A stretch of DNA of 64,000 nt from Clostridia bacterium (GCA_017623455.1 JAGAPA010000092.1:1-64000), one strand, 5' to 3'; shown: positions 18,066 to 27,265, counted from the first letter of the stretch. The notes: generated by a model not told the origin, from the letters alone. Numbers and translations: made by a program.

Positions 18066-19028
18066 CTATACCAAAAGCAAGTACACGAAGTATCCCGCGT
18101 ATGCAACGAGCATGGTTATACCCGACCAGCGCGCAATCTTTTTACTCTTGAGCGAAACGAGCAGTATAAACAGTGCCGCAACAAACGCAACCGCCGTGTC
18201 GATAAAGAACTTGCTTTCAAACGGTACGGGGATAATAAGCGACGTAATTCCTAAAACAAAGAGAATATTGAAAATGTTGCTTCCTACGATATTTCCTACA
18301 GCAATATCTGCATTGCCCTTTCTTGCCGCGGTAACCGAAGTGAAAAGCTCGGGAAGAGATGTTCCCAACGCAACAACGGTAAGACCGATAAATCTATCGC
18401 TTACGCCTATGAACTTTGCAAGCCAGGTTGCGGAATCCACGGTTGCGTTGCTACCCAAAATAATCATTGCAAGACCGAAAACGGTAAATAAAATACTCTT
18501 CCAAACAGGCATATCTTTGATTTCCACTTCATCTTCGGGTGCAATAACTCCGCCGTTTGCCTTTTTAGCCTTGAATGCGTTTACAAACAGGATTGCAAGA
18601 TATCCGACAAAGATAAGAAGCAATATTATTCCACCAACAAAGTTGATGCTTCCGAAAAGCCCCAAAACAAACAATACTACGGTTGCAAGAAGAACCATGG
18701 GGATATCCAAAATTTGAGAAACCTTGCGCACGGCAAGAGGAACAATCGTTGCCGATATTCCCAAAATAATGAGAACGTTAAGAATATTACTTCCCACGAC
18801 GTTTCCAACCGATATCTCCGCGCTTCCTGCAAGAGCGGAAGAAATGCTGACTGCAGCCTCGGGCGCAGACGTTCCCATTGCAACAATGGTAAGACCAATT
18901 ACGAGCTGAGGAATTTTGGCTTTGTTTGCAAAACTTGCGCTTCCGTCAACAAAAAGGTCCGAACCTTTTGCCAAGAGCACAAAACCCAAAGCCAGCAACA
19001 ACACGTAAATTATTACTTCATACCACAT
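18066..19028 (-). CDS. CaCA-family cation antiporter under a yybP-ykoY riboswitch
   Basis: 320 residues with about ten membrane helices arranged as two inverted repeats. Each repeat has the alpha-motif: GTSAPEAAVSI...GNVVGSN in the first and GTSLPELFTSV...GNIVGSNIFN in the second, the YrbG-type sodium/calcium exchanger signature. An AGGAGGAAG site precedes ATG 19028. The leader carries a manganese-sensing yybP-ykoY riboswitch with a terminator platform, so its in vivo substrate may be Mn2+, or Ca2+ with expression tied to Mn2+. The stop overlaps the ylmH start region, making the two one operon. Confidence 0.9.
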   Translation of the reverse strand: MWYEVIIYVLLLALGFVLLAKGSDLFVDGSASFANKAKIPQLVIGLTIVAMGTSAPEAAVSISSALAGSAEISVGNVVGSNILNVLIILGISATIVPLAVRKVSQILDIPMVLLATVVLFVLGLFGSINFVGGIILLLIFVGYLAILFVNAFKAKKANGGVIAPEDEVEIKDMPVWKSILFTVFGLAMIILGSNATVDSATWLAKFIGVSDRFIGLTVVALGTSLPELFTSVTAARKGNADIAVGNIVGSNIFNILFVLGITSLIIPVPFESKFFIDTAVAFVAALFILLVSLKSKKIARWSGITMLVAYAGYFVYLLLV

Positions 19029-19060
19029 ATAACTTCCTCCTGAAAAAAGTTAGTTTACAT

Positions 19061-19195
19061 AAAAAAACAAGACTATCTGCGTACGTAAAAATAAAGTCAC
19101 ACAGATAAGTCTCGCCTAATTACTTACATACCGGGTCATAAAGACCGTACTGACGGCAATGCAAACGCGTTTAACGCGTCGGCTACTCCCTTAGC
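19061..19195 (-). ncRNA. yybP-ykoY manganese riboswitch
   Basis: Read on the minus strand, the leader has the conserved blocks in order: AAGGGAGTAGCC, a P2 hairpin (GACGCGTTAAACGCG), GCCGTCAGTACGG, TGACCCGGT and GGCGAGACTTATCTG. The last block pairs with CAGATAGTCTTG and is followed by seven T, giving an intrinsic terminator. In characterised members Mn2+ binding at the docked loops favours antitermination and switches on exporter genes. It lies 33 bp above the antiporter start. Class assignment comes from conserved blocks; direction of switching is from known members. Confidence 0.85.
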
Positions 19196-19310
19196 TTATA
19201 TATATTTTTCGGAAGTTTTTCTTCCAATCCACCCGTTTTGCCGAGTGTGTTTTCAGTATACATTCCTCTTGCGTTTTTGTCAAGCATTCCGACAACTTTT
19301 GCTTAAACTT

Positions 19311-20195
19311 TTAGGCTTTAATTCCGTTTATTATACTGTTTTCCACCGTGCTTTCGCCGTTTGTATGCACGTTGTTTTCTTTGAAAAGCAGGTTAAACAC
19401 GCCCCTTGCGTTGATTACGGCACGCTCCTTTTGCGAGAAAATATTTTCGGTAATGGTGATATCACGATGTGCAAAGGACGACGAACCGCGTATAACAACC
19501 GTTGCCTCGCCTGCATCCTTACAGCACTCGTCGAACAGATTGTACTTTATATCCGCTCTGTGAACTCCGTCCGAATCGGGACCTACCGGGGACGGGTCAA
19601 ACTCTATCGCTTGAGCATACGTTAAGAAATAATTATTTGTTATCTTAAGCACGTTTCTTCCCACACTCTTGATAGCAAGATAACACCGCTTGAAAGAATT
19701 GTTGTGAGAAACGACTATACCGTCCTTGTTGTCAACCACGGTAATACTCTCGCCGTTGTCAAGCATAAAATCAGAATTAATAACGTTTACCGAGCTTGCG
19801 TTAAGCACGCATATACCGTTAGTATTCTCTCCGTAAAACTTGCAGTTTTTTATCGTTACGTTTTCCGCGTCGCTTATAACGATACAACCCGTAAGAGAAG
19901 AAAACCTGCAATTGTCAAAAGTAACGTTTTTACTCTTGCTTATTCTTACCGTAAAATCCTTGTCACCGCTACTTATAAACTCAAAATCACTCAAAGTAAC
20001 ATCGCTTGCTTCTCTTACGTCCAAAACGTTACTCTCTCCGCGTATAACGCATCCGTTGCCAACCAAGCTTACGGACTCGCCACCAAGACATATAAACGCC
20101 TTTTTTACGTCGTGCTCACCACTTGGGGCAATTATTTCCTTTTCGCCTCTGATTATTGCCGTATTTATTAAACTTGTAATGCTCGTTTTTTCCAT
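19311..20195 (-). CDS. Right-handed parallel beta-helix repeat protein
   Basis: 294 residues made of about 11 turns with the pectate-lyase-like pattern (SKNVTFDNCRF, AENVTIKNCKF, ASSVNVINSDF), each ending in an asparagine/cysteine ladder position. No signal peptide or catalytic carbohydrate motif is evident. ATG 20195 has no strong ribosome binding site. The gene stands alone between recR and the antiporter. A role in polysaccharide binding or cleavage is possible, but nothing in the sequence fixes it. Confidence 0.75.
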   Translation of the reverse strand: MEKTSITSLINTAIIRGEKEIIAPSGEHDVKKAFICLGGESVSLVGNGCVIRGESNVLDVREASDVTLSDFEFISSGDKDFTVRISKSKNVTFDNCRFSSLTGCIVISDAENVTIKNCKFYGENTNGICVLNASSVNVINSDFMLDNGESITVVDNKDGIVVSHNNSFKRCYLAIKSVGRNVLKITNNYFLTYAQAIEFDPSPVGPDSDGVHRADIKYNLFDECCKDAGEATVVIRGSSSFAHRDITITENIFSQKERAVINARGVFNLLFKENNVHTNGESTVENSIINGIKA

Positions 20196-20232
20196 TTTGT
20201 CGTGTTTTACCGTATACGTACTAAGGTTTTTA

Positions 20233-20817
20233 TTACAATTCCGTTCTTGACTCCATAGCTCTGGTAAGCGTTACCTCGTCGGCATACTCCACCTCGCTAC
20301 CCATGCTTATACCCTGAGCTATACGGCTTACCTTAATGCCCATAGTCTTTATAAGGCGCGCAATATAAATAGCGGTTGCTTCGCCTTCCACGTCGGGGTT
20401 TGTTGCCATAATAACTTCCTTAACTCCGTCAAGTCTTTTAAGTAAACCCTTTACGTCTATATCGTCGGGTCCTTTACCGTCAAGCGGAGAAATGGTTCCG
20501 TTTAATACGTGGTACACACCCTTATATCCGCTAACCTTTTCCATTGCAATAACGTCTTTAGGATAGGACACCACACATATAATCGAGCTGTCCCTCGTCG
20601 AGCAAATATCGCACACAGGCTTGTCGGTAAAATCATTGCAAACCGCACACCTTCTCACCGTTTTTTTAACGTTCTGAATAGCATCGCAAAAGGCTTGGGC
20701 GCGTTCCTCGTCCCAATCGATAACCGAATATGCATACCTTTGCGCCGTTTTTGCTCCCACTCCGGGAAGAGTGGAGAAAAGCGAAGCCAATTGCGCTATG
20801 CTCTCTATTTTTTTCAT
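20233..20817 (-). CDS. recR: Recombination mediator RecR
   Basis: 194 residues: N-terminal helix-hairpin-helix (FSTLPGVGAKTAQRYA), a C4 zinc finger (CAVCNDFTDKPVCDIC, about residues 58-73), and a Toprim domain (SIICVVSYPKDVIAME, ATNPDVEGEATAIY). RecR with RecO and RecF loads RecA at gaps. ATG 20817 overlaps the ybaB stop by 4 bp (ATGA), so the genes are coupled, the common dnaX-ybaB-recR order. Confidence 0.97.
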   Translation of the reverse strand: MKKIESIAQLASLFSTLPGVGAKTAQRYAYSVIDWDEERAQAFCDAIQNVKKTVRRCAVCNDFTDKPVCDICSTRDSSIICVVSYPKDVIAMEKVSGYKGVYHVLNGTISPLDGKGPDDIDVKGLLKRLDGVKEVIMATNPDVEGEATAIYIARLIKTMGIKVSRIAQGISMGSEVEYADEVTLTRAMESRTEL

Positions 20818-21149
20818 AATCCCAAGCCTGCCATTCCTTCGGGAAGAATTTCTTCTTCGTATTCTTCTACCTGCTTATAAGCGTCGTTGAATGCCGCGAT
20901 AAGAAGGTCCTCGAGCATCTCGAGATCGTCAAGATCCACAGCGTCGGGTTCTATCTTAATTGCGTCCACTCTCTTCTTTCCGTCAAGCGTTACGGTAACA
21001 AGCCCACCGCCTGCCGTTCCGTCGAAAAGCGAATCCTCAAGCTCTTCCTGAGCCTTTTTCATTTCTTCCTGAATCTTCTGGGCTTGCTTCATCATAGCCT
21101 GCATATTCATGCCGTTCATTCCGCCCATTCCGCCTTTAAATCCTGCCAT
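20814..21149 (-). CDS. ybaB: YbaB/EbfC nucleoid-associated protein
   Basis: 111 residues: methionine/glycine-rich N-terminus, helical KAQEELEDSLFDGTAGGGLV and central beta strands typical of the YbaB dimer that binds DNA. It sits between dnaX and recR with a 20-bp gap and a 4-bp overlap, respectively. Confidence 0.95.
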   Translation of the reverse strand: MAGFKGGMGGMNGMNMQAMMKQAQKIQEEMKKAQEELEDSLFDGTAGGGLVTVTLDGKKRVDAIKIEPDAVDLDDLEMLEDLLIAAFNDAYKQVEEYEEEILPEGMAGLGL

Positions 21150-21169
21150 TTTATATATACCTCTTTTTA

Positions 21170-22678
21170 CTATTTTTTGATAATATTGAATTTAACACTA
21201 CCCGAAAGTTTTTTCATTCTCTCGGCTTCTCTGTCCATATTAACGCCCGTCTTGCGCCTTTCCACAACGTATGCAAGAGTAACCCCGTCGTCACGGAAGG
21301 CTCGCTCTACAGCATCTCGAAAGGGCTGTGACATCAACGTTTCGTAATCGGTGGTATTTGCCTCCACCACAAGGTTTCTGTCCTCTATCCTTACTCTGTT
21401 CTGCGCACCTGCTACCGTATAAAAGGACATGGACTCGTTACGTCGGAAAAAGGTTGTAAGTCTTCCCCAAATTCCTATCGCGTCCATCGGTCTGTCGTCA
21501 TTTTTTTTTTGCTCCGGCTCGACAGGTCTTGTCTGAGCGGAGTTATCGACGACCGTTACGCCGTTTCTCTCTATTCTTGCTATTCTTTCTTCCAAAGCGG
21601 AGATATCGCTGTCGTACAGTCTTGCCGCGCGCACCGCCGTCATTTCAAAGGTAATGAGCGGACTTACAGAATACCTCAAATCCGCATCCACCGACGAGAA
21701 TATCTTTATTACCGACACGAGCGAATTAACCGAGCATCTTTCGGCTCTTATCAATATCTGATTTACCGCGTCCTCGCTTCCTCTGAGCATTTGCTTGCCC
21801 GTGGTCTTAGCCAAAAGCACGTCTTTGGCAAAGGATATGAGATCTTTGGCGACTACCGACATTATCTTACCCTTACTGCCTATAGCTTCAGCATTTTTAA
21901 GCGTTTCGCCTACGTCGCCCGTAATTATCGCGTCGAAAAGCGCGTATATCTCCTGACGTTTGCTCGTACCTAAAATATCAGTAACGTCGTCGTACGTTAT
22001 TCTCTCTCCCTCTCTTACGCATCTGTCGGCAATGGAGAGCGCATCTCTTACCGAGCCCTCGCCTGCGTCTGCAAGAAGAGGTATAACGTCCTCGTCATAG
22101 CTTATTCCTTCCCTTTCGTATACCTGCTTTATTCTCTCTCCTATAAGAGAAGAGGGAACAAGGCGGAAGTCAAACCTCATACATCTCGATATTATGGTCT
22201 GGGGAAGCTTGTGAATTTCGGTTGTTGCTAAAATAAACACTACGTACGAGGGCGGTTCTTCCAAGGTTTTTAAGAAAGCGTTGAACGCGCCGGGTGAAAG
22301 CATGTGCACCTCGTCTATGATATAAACCTTGTACTTTCCGCTAACCGGCGGATACTTAAGCCTGTCTATGATATCACGGATATGATCCACGCCGTTATTG
22401 GACGCCGCGTCCATCTCTATTATATCAAGATTATTACCTTCAAGCGCTTTGCACGCGTCACACTTTCCGCAAGGCGATCCGTTTACGGGAGAAAGACAGT
22501 TTATTGCCCGAGCAAATATCTTTGCGCAAGTGGTCTTTCCCGTACCTCTCGTCCCGGTAAAAAGATATGCGTGTCCCACTCTGTTCTTCTCTACCTGATT
22601 AACGAGCGTCTTTATTATGTGATTTTGACCTATCACGCTTTCAAACGTAGCAGGTCTGTATTTACGGTACAGTTCCAC
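21170..22678 (-). CDS. dnaX: DNA polymerase III subunit gamma/tau with A10 slippery run
   Basis: 502 residues from a GTG start at 22678, which has GGAGGAA 5 nt upstream; the longer frame lacks a site. Clamp-loader AAA+ module with Walker A GTRGTGKTT, a zinc knuckle CGKCDACK, DEVHML and sensor-1 region LATTE, then domain III and a tau-type C-terminal extension. After about residue 389 the coding strand has ten consecutive A (T at 21501-21510). One extra A makes the next codon TGA, and one fewer leads to TAG nine codons later, so slippage would make a gamma-like short form. Thermus dnaX does this at an A9 run by transcriptional slippage. Confidence 0.96.
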   Translation of the reverse strand: MELYRKYRPATFESVIGQNHIIKTLVNQVEKNRVGHAYLFTGTRGTGKTTCAKIFARAINCLSPVNGSPCGKCDACKALEGNNLDIIEMDAASNNGVDHIRDIIDRLKYPPVSGKYKVYIIDEVHMLSPGAFNAFLKTLEEPPSYVVFILATTEIHKLPQTIISRCMRFDFRLVPSSLIGERIKQVYEREGISYDEDVIPLLADAGEGSVRDALSIADRCVREGERITYDDVTDILGTSKRQEIYALFDAIITGDVGETLKNAEAIGSKGKIMSVVAKDLISFAKDVLLAKTTGKQMLRGSEDAVNQILIRAERCSVNSLVSVIKIFSSVDADLRYSVSPLITFEMTAVRAARLYDSDISALEERIARIERNGVTVVDNSAQTRPVEPEQKKNDDRPMDAIGIWGRLTTFFRRNESMSFYTVAGAQNRVRIEDRNLVVEANTTDYETLMSQPFRDAVERAFRDDGVTLAYVVERRKTGVNMDREAERMKKLSGSVKFNIIKK

Positions 22679-22872
22679 TTTTCTTCCTCCAAAAAAACTT
22701 GTCGTCCTTTCTTTTGTTATCACTCTACTCTTTAGTATATACCAAAACCCACCGTTTTGTCAAACTTAACGTGTAAATAAGTTTATATTATTATATTAAT
22801 TTTATTTTATCTTTGAAAAAATTTTTTACAATGCTCAAATAAATGACAAACTATTGTCAACAATTACGTGTT

Positions 22873-23085
22873 ATAATACGTTTGCAAAAAGCTTAAAGGC
22901 AAAGTTTTTAAGGAATATTCCTTTTGTAAAAAATCTTTCTTTAGCCGAGTTAAGAAAATCAAGGAAATATGACCTCCCTTTTGAATTTCCTTTTTTTACA
23001 AGCCCCAACTCTTGGTTTTTAAACTTGATGCAAAAAGTTAAGTCTTGGCTTGTTTTTTAAGTCGGTTCCGAGGACTTTTCTTTAT
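22873..23085 (+). ncRNA. Candidate non-coding RNA (6S-like rod structure)
   Basis: The gap above dnaX has TATAAT at 22873-22878. About 200 nt later there is a hairpin AAGTCTTGG / CCGAGGACTT followed by TTTTCTTT. In between, nested arms can pair: GCAAA/TTTGC-type ends, CAAAGTTTTTAA with TTTTTAAACTTG, CCGAGTT with AACTC..GG, and AGGAAAT with ATTTCCT at the tip. A long rod of this size resembles 6S RNA, but conserved 6S positions were not verified, and the -35 box is poor. A short open frame here (22854-23060) looks accidental. Confidence 0.3.
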
Positions 23086-23164
23086 TTATATTTATTGACA
23101 TTTTATTTAAGATTTTAATTTATATGTATTTAGATTGTCATTAACTTATACTCCATAAGTTGAA

Positions 23165-23205
23165 AAAAGAAGGCTCTTATGTTTTGTAAGAGCCTTCTTT
23201 TTTCA
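23165..23205. terminator. Strong bidirectional terminator below smpB
   Basis: GAAGGCTCTTA and TAAGAGCCTTC form an 11-bp stem flanked by A6 and T6 runs. It serves smpB on the minus strand and possibly the candidate RNA on the plus strand. Confidence 0.9.
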
Positions 23206-23249
23206 TTTTTTTATCATACGTATACGTGATTTTGCGACAAAACACAGTT

Positions 23250-23696
23250 TTATCTGTACTCCGCAATTTCTCTTTTTACCTTTCTTTCAATATCCTTTTG
23301 CTTCAAGGTTTCCTTTTTGTCGTAGGTATGTTTACCTCTTGCAAGACCGAGCTCCACCTTAACGTAGTTGCCCTTAAAATACACCTTTGTGGGAACTAAA
23401 GTAAAACCCTTTTGCTTAACCTTTCCGAAAATCTTATCAATTTCCTTTCTGTGCAGGAGAAGTTTTCTATCGCGCTTAGCTTCCTTATTAAAAACAGAGC
23501 CTTTTTCATAAGGAGTAATATGACAGTTTTTCAAAATCAGCTCGCCGTCTTCAAAAAAGCAAAAGCTGTCTTTTAAGTTTATGTTGCCCATCTTGACAGA
23601 TTTCACCTCGCTACCCTCTAACACTATTCCTGCCTCGTAGGTTTCGTCGATAAAATAATCAAAATACGCCTTTCTGTTGTCGGTAATTATTTTCAT
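23250..23696 (-). CDS. smpB: SsrA-binding protein SmpB
   Basis: 148 residues, usual length. Signature blocks YFIDETYEAGIVLEGSEVKS, LLLHRKEI and the basic tail ARGKHTYDKKETLKQKDIE. SmpB delivers tmRNA to stalled ribosomes. AGGAGT precedes the start; a terminator follows. The tmRNA gene is not visible nearby. Confidence 0.97.
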   Translation of the reverse strand: MKIITDNRKAYFDYFIDETYEAGIVLEGSEVKSVKMGNINLKDSFCFFEDGELILKNCHITPYEKGSVFNKEAKRDRKLLLHRKEIDKIFGKVKQKGFTLVPTKVYFKGNYVKVELGLARGKHTYDKKETLKQKDIERKVKREIAEYR

Positions 23697-23795
23697 TTAC
23701 TCTTGTTTACTCCTGTTTTTTTATAAAGATAATTTTCATTAATCTCTCTTTTAATAAAAATTTATCCTTAAATCAATAAAATCAATATCGTTTAT

Positions 23796-24215
23796 ATAGT
23801 AGTTCGGTCGATTCGTGAATCGCCCCTACATCAAAAGAACTAACGAGAACTAATTGTTTGCTTTGTTAAAGCACTAAGTTCGGATGCAACGTCACGTTGG
23901 TGCGAAGGCTCACTCCCAATTTAAAGGTTAATATTGAGATTGCCACGTCGCTACTCTCCTCGCAATGACGTAAAGAGGAACTAACGGTAGTTAATTACTC
24001 TCTTTGCTAAAGAACAAAGTTCGGATGCAACGTCACGTTGCAAAAAGGCTTTATTGCGGTGGACTGGTCCACTCCCAAACTGAAGAACACACTTCCTCTT
24101 ATTTACTAGCTTTGTTAAAGTACTCTTATTGGATGCAACGTCACGTTGCTAAAAAGGCTTTATTGCGAGCAGGTCAAGCAAACTGTGGATTTTGCGACGG
24201 GAGCGTACTAAGCGT
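23796..24215. repeat. Dispersed mosaic repeat, copy 3 (three sub-units)
   Basis: A chain of shared blocks: TTCGGATGCAACGTCACGTTG (two forms), AACTAACGGTAGTTAATTA, TTGCCACGTCGCTACT, CTCGCAATGACG and AAAAAGGCTTTATTGCG occurring twice, plus a GTGGAC/GTCCAC palindrome at 24059-24072. Not coding, although chance frames cross it. Confidence 0.75.
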
Positions 24216-24271
24216 ACGTGACCTAGAAAAATTTACAGTTTGCGATGAGATGCGACGCAAGAAAGACTTTT

Positions 24272-25567
24272 TCACTTGCCGACGCAGAATTTTGAGAATA
24301 TCTCTCCCACAATTTCATCCTCGCTTGTTATGCCCGTTATACTACCAAGCTCTCGGTAGGCATTGTTAAGGTCGGAGGAAATAAGGTCGAGCGTAACGAA
24401 ATCTATATTTTCGAGCGCGCGGTAAACATTACTGAGCGCACGTTCTACGGCATTGAGGTGTCTTAGGTTATTAATACGGCTTTCTCCTACGGTAACGTTT
24501 TTGCAAGCCACGTCGTACACGCGTTTTTTAAGGTCTTCTATGCCTTCGCCGGTAAGCGCGCTTATCTTAACGGAATCCTGTCTTTTAGGCTGAAGTTTAT
24601 CGGTTTTGTTCTCTACGTATACGACTTTTGCGGACGTTTCCACTTTTTCAAACTCAGAGCCAGCCTCTATGACGTGCAACAAAACGTCACATTCTTTGGC
24701 TTCTTTTAATGCAAGCGAAACGCCTATCTTTTCGACGGTATCATCAGTCTTTCTTATACCTGCAGTATCCACTAAAGTGAACTTAATACCGTTGTACTGA
24801 TAACTCTCGCTAAGTATATCACGCGTAGTTCCCTCTATATCTGTAACTATAGCTCTCTCATAACCGAGCAACGCGTTTAAGAGCTTACTTTTACCAACGT
24901 TAGGCTTTCCTACTATTGCAATTTTTACGCCCTCGCGCAAAATCTTACCGCTATTATACGTGTTTTTAAGGGAAATAATCTCTTCTTTTATACTTTCAAT
25001 CTCCGCTTTGCTTTCTTCCTTAGTAGCCTCTTCAATCTCTTCTTCGGGATAATCGAGCGACACTTCAATCTTGGCAATAGCGGTGACAATTCTCTTCTGA
25101 AGAGCGCTTATACGACCGTAGAGCGCACCGCTAAGCTGGGAATAAGCGCTACGCGCCTGCGCCTCGCTTTGCGCGTTTATAAGGTCAATTACCGCCTCGC
25201 TTTGGGTAAGATCCATCTTACCGTTTACGAACGCTTTTTTGGTAAATTCACCTTTTTCCGCCATACGTACGCCTTTTTCTATGAAATATTCTATTATACT
25301 TTCGGTTACGGCAACAGAACCATGACAGTTAATTTCCACCATATCCTCACCGGTATAAGAATTAGGCGCGCTAAAATAAACGCACATACAATCATCCTTA
25401 ATTTTACCTGTGTCGAGTATACCGTAATACATATACCGAGGTTTTACGTCTTTTTTAAACCCCGAGAAAATTTCTTTAACAAGCCCCAAGCACTCCTTTC
25501 CGCTAAGACGCACTATTGCAATAGCAGAAAGAGTTGGAGGGGTGGAAAGCGCTATTATAGTATCCAT
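24272..25567 (-). CDS. mnmE: tRNA modification GTPase MnmE
   Basis: 431 residues: an N-terminal folate-binding domain (STPPTLSAIAIVRLSG), a central helical domain, a Ras-like G domain inserted at about 205-360 (GKPNVGKSKLLN, DIEGTTRD, DTAGIR, NKTD) and the C-terminal FCVGK, where the conserved cysteine acts in wobble-uridine modification with MnmG. The second serine of the usual P-loop GKSSLLN is lysine here, a mild variant. AGAGGAAGG precedes the start. The usual partner mnmG does not follow; the gene points away from rsmG. Confidence 0.96.
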   Translation of the reverse strand: MDTIIALSTPPTLSAIAIVRLSGKECLGLVKEIFSGFKKDVKPRYMYYGILDTGKIKDDCMCVYFSAPNSYTGEDMVEINCHGSVAVTESIIEYFIEKGVRMAEKGEFTKKAFVNGKMDLTQSEAVIDLINAQSEAQARSAYSQLSGALYGRISALQKRIVTAIAKIEVSLDYPEEEIEEATKEESKAEIESIKEEIISLKNTYNSGKILREGVKIAIVGKPNVGKSKLLNALLGYERAIVTDIEGTTRDILSESYQYNGIKFTLVDTAGIRKTDDTVEKIGVSLALKEAKECDVLLHVIEAGSEFEKVETSAKVVYVENKTDKLQPKRQDSVKISALTGEGIEDLKKRVYDVACKNVTVGESRINNLRHLNAVERALSNVYRALENIDFVTLDLISSDLNNAYRELGSITGITSEDEIVGEIFSKFCVGK

Positions 25568-25621
25568 TATCCTTCCTCTTTTTTTCTTTAATAACCGATT
25601 ATTTTTCCTTTATTATAATAA

Positions 25622-26635
25622 TTAATCTTCAAACGGATCGTCGTTTTTTGATTCTCCGTTTTTCTTAAACGGGTTATTATTATACGGATCCTTAAAAATT
25701 TCCTGTGTTTTTTCCGCATCAGTCTTAAAAGGATCTTCAACTCTGATATTTGGACCGTACTCTATTCTTATACGCGGTTTTTCATCCTTAATAACACCCG
25801 TTATACCGCGTTCCTTAAGCTCGGGATGAAGAGCAAGGTACTGTTCGTCCTCTTTTACTCCCTCGTAATAAACAGTAACCATATATGCCCAAACCAAAGA
25901 TATAAGAGTGTTTGCATAAACGTAAATAATGCTTGAAATATAATTACCTATTCCTACAAACAAACCGAAAATCGAAGTAACGTTTGTAATAATAAATGAC
26001 AAAATAAAATTAATAAGTAAAAAAATCAAGAACTGAATAAAAAGTCTTTCCTTTCTTCCTTTCATCATTTCTTTACTCTTTTTTATACAATCTATTGCCT
26101 TCATATTCGGGTTTTCCACCTTTATTAAAAAGCATAAACTGTACGAGTAAGCCTTTATTATTCCCGGCACTATAAACAGCAATCCCCAAGCTAAAATCTT
26201 CAAAGAATACAAAACGGTAAGACAAATTCCTCCCCATAACTGAGAGAACATTGTTTTTACGTCGATTTCTTGCTTATTTATAATTTTATATGAAACGTAA
26301 TAATTTATATATGTTGCAAGTAAAGTTATAAAGCTTGCTGCTAAACTTATCGCTACGTCCATAATAACAGAACTTATATTATCAGCATATACCATCACTA
26401 TATCCGATAAAATTCCGTTTATCGTTGTATTTGTTATTACAGCGTTAGGGTCTTGAAGCAATAAAAAAAACTCGTTTACAATATTTGTCACCGCTGTATT
26501 AAGATTATTGAGTATTATTAATGATATGATGGAATATATAAACATGGGTATTGCTATAAACAGAGCCGTTAAAAACGTCCTGTTATCCTTTAACCCACCC
26601 AATGATTTTGCCGTTACTTTTTTGTATGATAACAT
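25622..26635 (-). CDS. Multi-helix integral membrane protein with DPF-rich tail
   Basis: 337 residues: about six membrane helices between residues 22 and 245 (for example FLTALFIAIPMFIYSIISL and ILAWGLLFIVPGIIKAYSY), resembling DUF975-like or GDPD-membrane-domain proteins. The hydrophilic C-terminal tail carries repeated short motifs (EDPFKTD, KDPYNNNPFKKN, DDPFED). AAGGAGAAATT precedes ATG 26635. It lies between mnmE and the origin-like region; function is unknown. Confidence 0.7.
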   Translation of the reverse strand: MLSYKKVTAKSLGGLKDNRTFLTALFIAIPMFIYSIISLIILNNLNTAVTNIVNEFFLLLQDPNAVITNTTINGILSDIVMVYADNISSVIMDVAISLAASFITLLATYINYYVSYKIINKQEIDVKTMFSQLWGGICLTVLYSLKILAWGLLFIVPGIIKAYSYSLCFLIKVENPNMKAIDCIKKSKEMMKGRKERLFIQFLIFLLINFILSFIITNVTSIFGLFVGIGNYISSIIYVYANTLISLVWAYMVTVYYEGVKEDEQYLALHPELKERGITGVIKDEKPRIRIEYGPNIRVEDPFKTDAEKTQEIFKDPYNNNPFKKNGESKNDDPFED

Positions 26636-26699
26636 TAATTTCTCCTTTTCTTTATTATTATATATATAATTATTTATAATAAAATCTTTTGATTACAAT

Positions 26700-26790
26700 A
26701 GTTGGGGGTGGACCTGTCCACTAACCCACTTTTATTATTTGTTTACTTTGTTAAATTACAATTTTTGGGTGTAGACCTGTCTACTACAGT
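26700..26790. repeat. Pair of covarying palindrome repeats
   Basis: Two related units with palindromes GTGGACCTGTCCAC (26708-26721) and GTAGACCTGTCTAC (26771-26784). The arms differ by matched changes (G-C to A-T), keeping the pairing. Similar palindromes occur at 24059 and 54123. Confidence 0.65.
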
Positions 26791-26879
26791 ATATATTATT
26801 ATTTGATTATTGTCAATCTATAATTAAATTATCTTTTTCACTTTTCTTTTAATTAACCTTATTCTTCTTTATTTATTAA

Positions 26880-27150
26880 CAATTTAATAACAACTCATGT
26901 TAATAAGTTATCCACAGTGTTGATAATTTTTGTGGATAACTTTATTTTTCTTATTTTTTATTCTTATAATAATTTAATCTTAAATTTTATCCACAAGAGT
27001 TATTAACTGCCTTAAAATCTTATACATATCTTATAAATATCTTATCCACCTTTCATTTGTTGATAAAATCTCTTAATTTTAGTCTTAAATTTGTGATTTT
27101 TAGCTTAAAACCAACTGAAAAACACAATTTTTATTTTTTATCCACATTTC
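26880..27150. other. oriC: Candidate replication origin (DnaA-box cluster)
   Basis: In 240 bp of very AT-rich, gene-free sequence there are four perfect DnaA boxes TTATCCACA (26908-26916 plus, 26931-26939 minus, 26987-26995 plus, 27138-27146 plus) and one near-perfect TTATCCACC (27042-27050). The region lies between mnmE (leftward) and rsmG (rightward), genes that flank oriC in many Bacillota. dnaA, dnaN and rpmH are not in the window. parS-type sites 32 kb away agree with an origin-proximal position. Confidence 0.65.
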
Positions 27151-27229
27151 CACCGCAATAACCATTCATACATTCTAATAAATATTTAAATAATATAATA
27201 TAACAACGGGAAAAAGTGAAGAAGAGTGA

Positions 27230-27259
27230 TTGACAAAAAAGTGAAATTTCTATTATAAT
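27230..27259 (+). promoter_or_regulatory. Promoter of rsmG giving a leaderless mRNA
   Basis: TTGACA (27230-27235), an 18-bp spacer and TATAAT (27254-27259). The rsmG ATG begins 6 nt after the -10 box, so transcription should start at or next to the start codon. No ribosome binding site is present. Confidence 0.75.
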
Positions 27260-27265
27260 AAGAAT

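Noticed and set aside
22854..23060. 68-codon plus-strand frame above dnaX
   Set aside because: No ribosome binding site, low-complexity content, and the region is better explained as a structured non-coding stretch.
24004..24369. 121-codon plus-strand frame
   Set aside because: It runs through dispersed repeats and the antisense end of mnmE.
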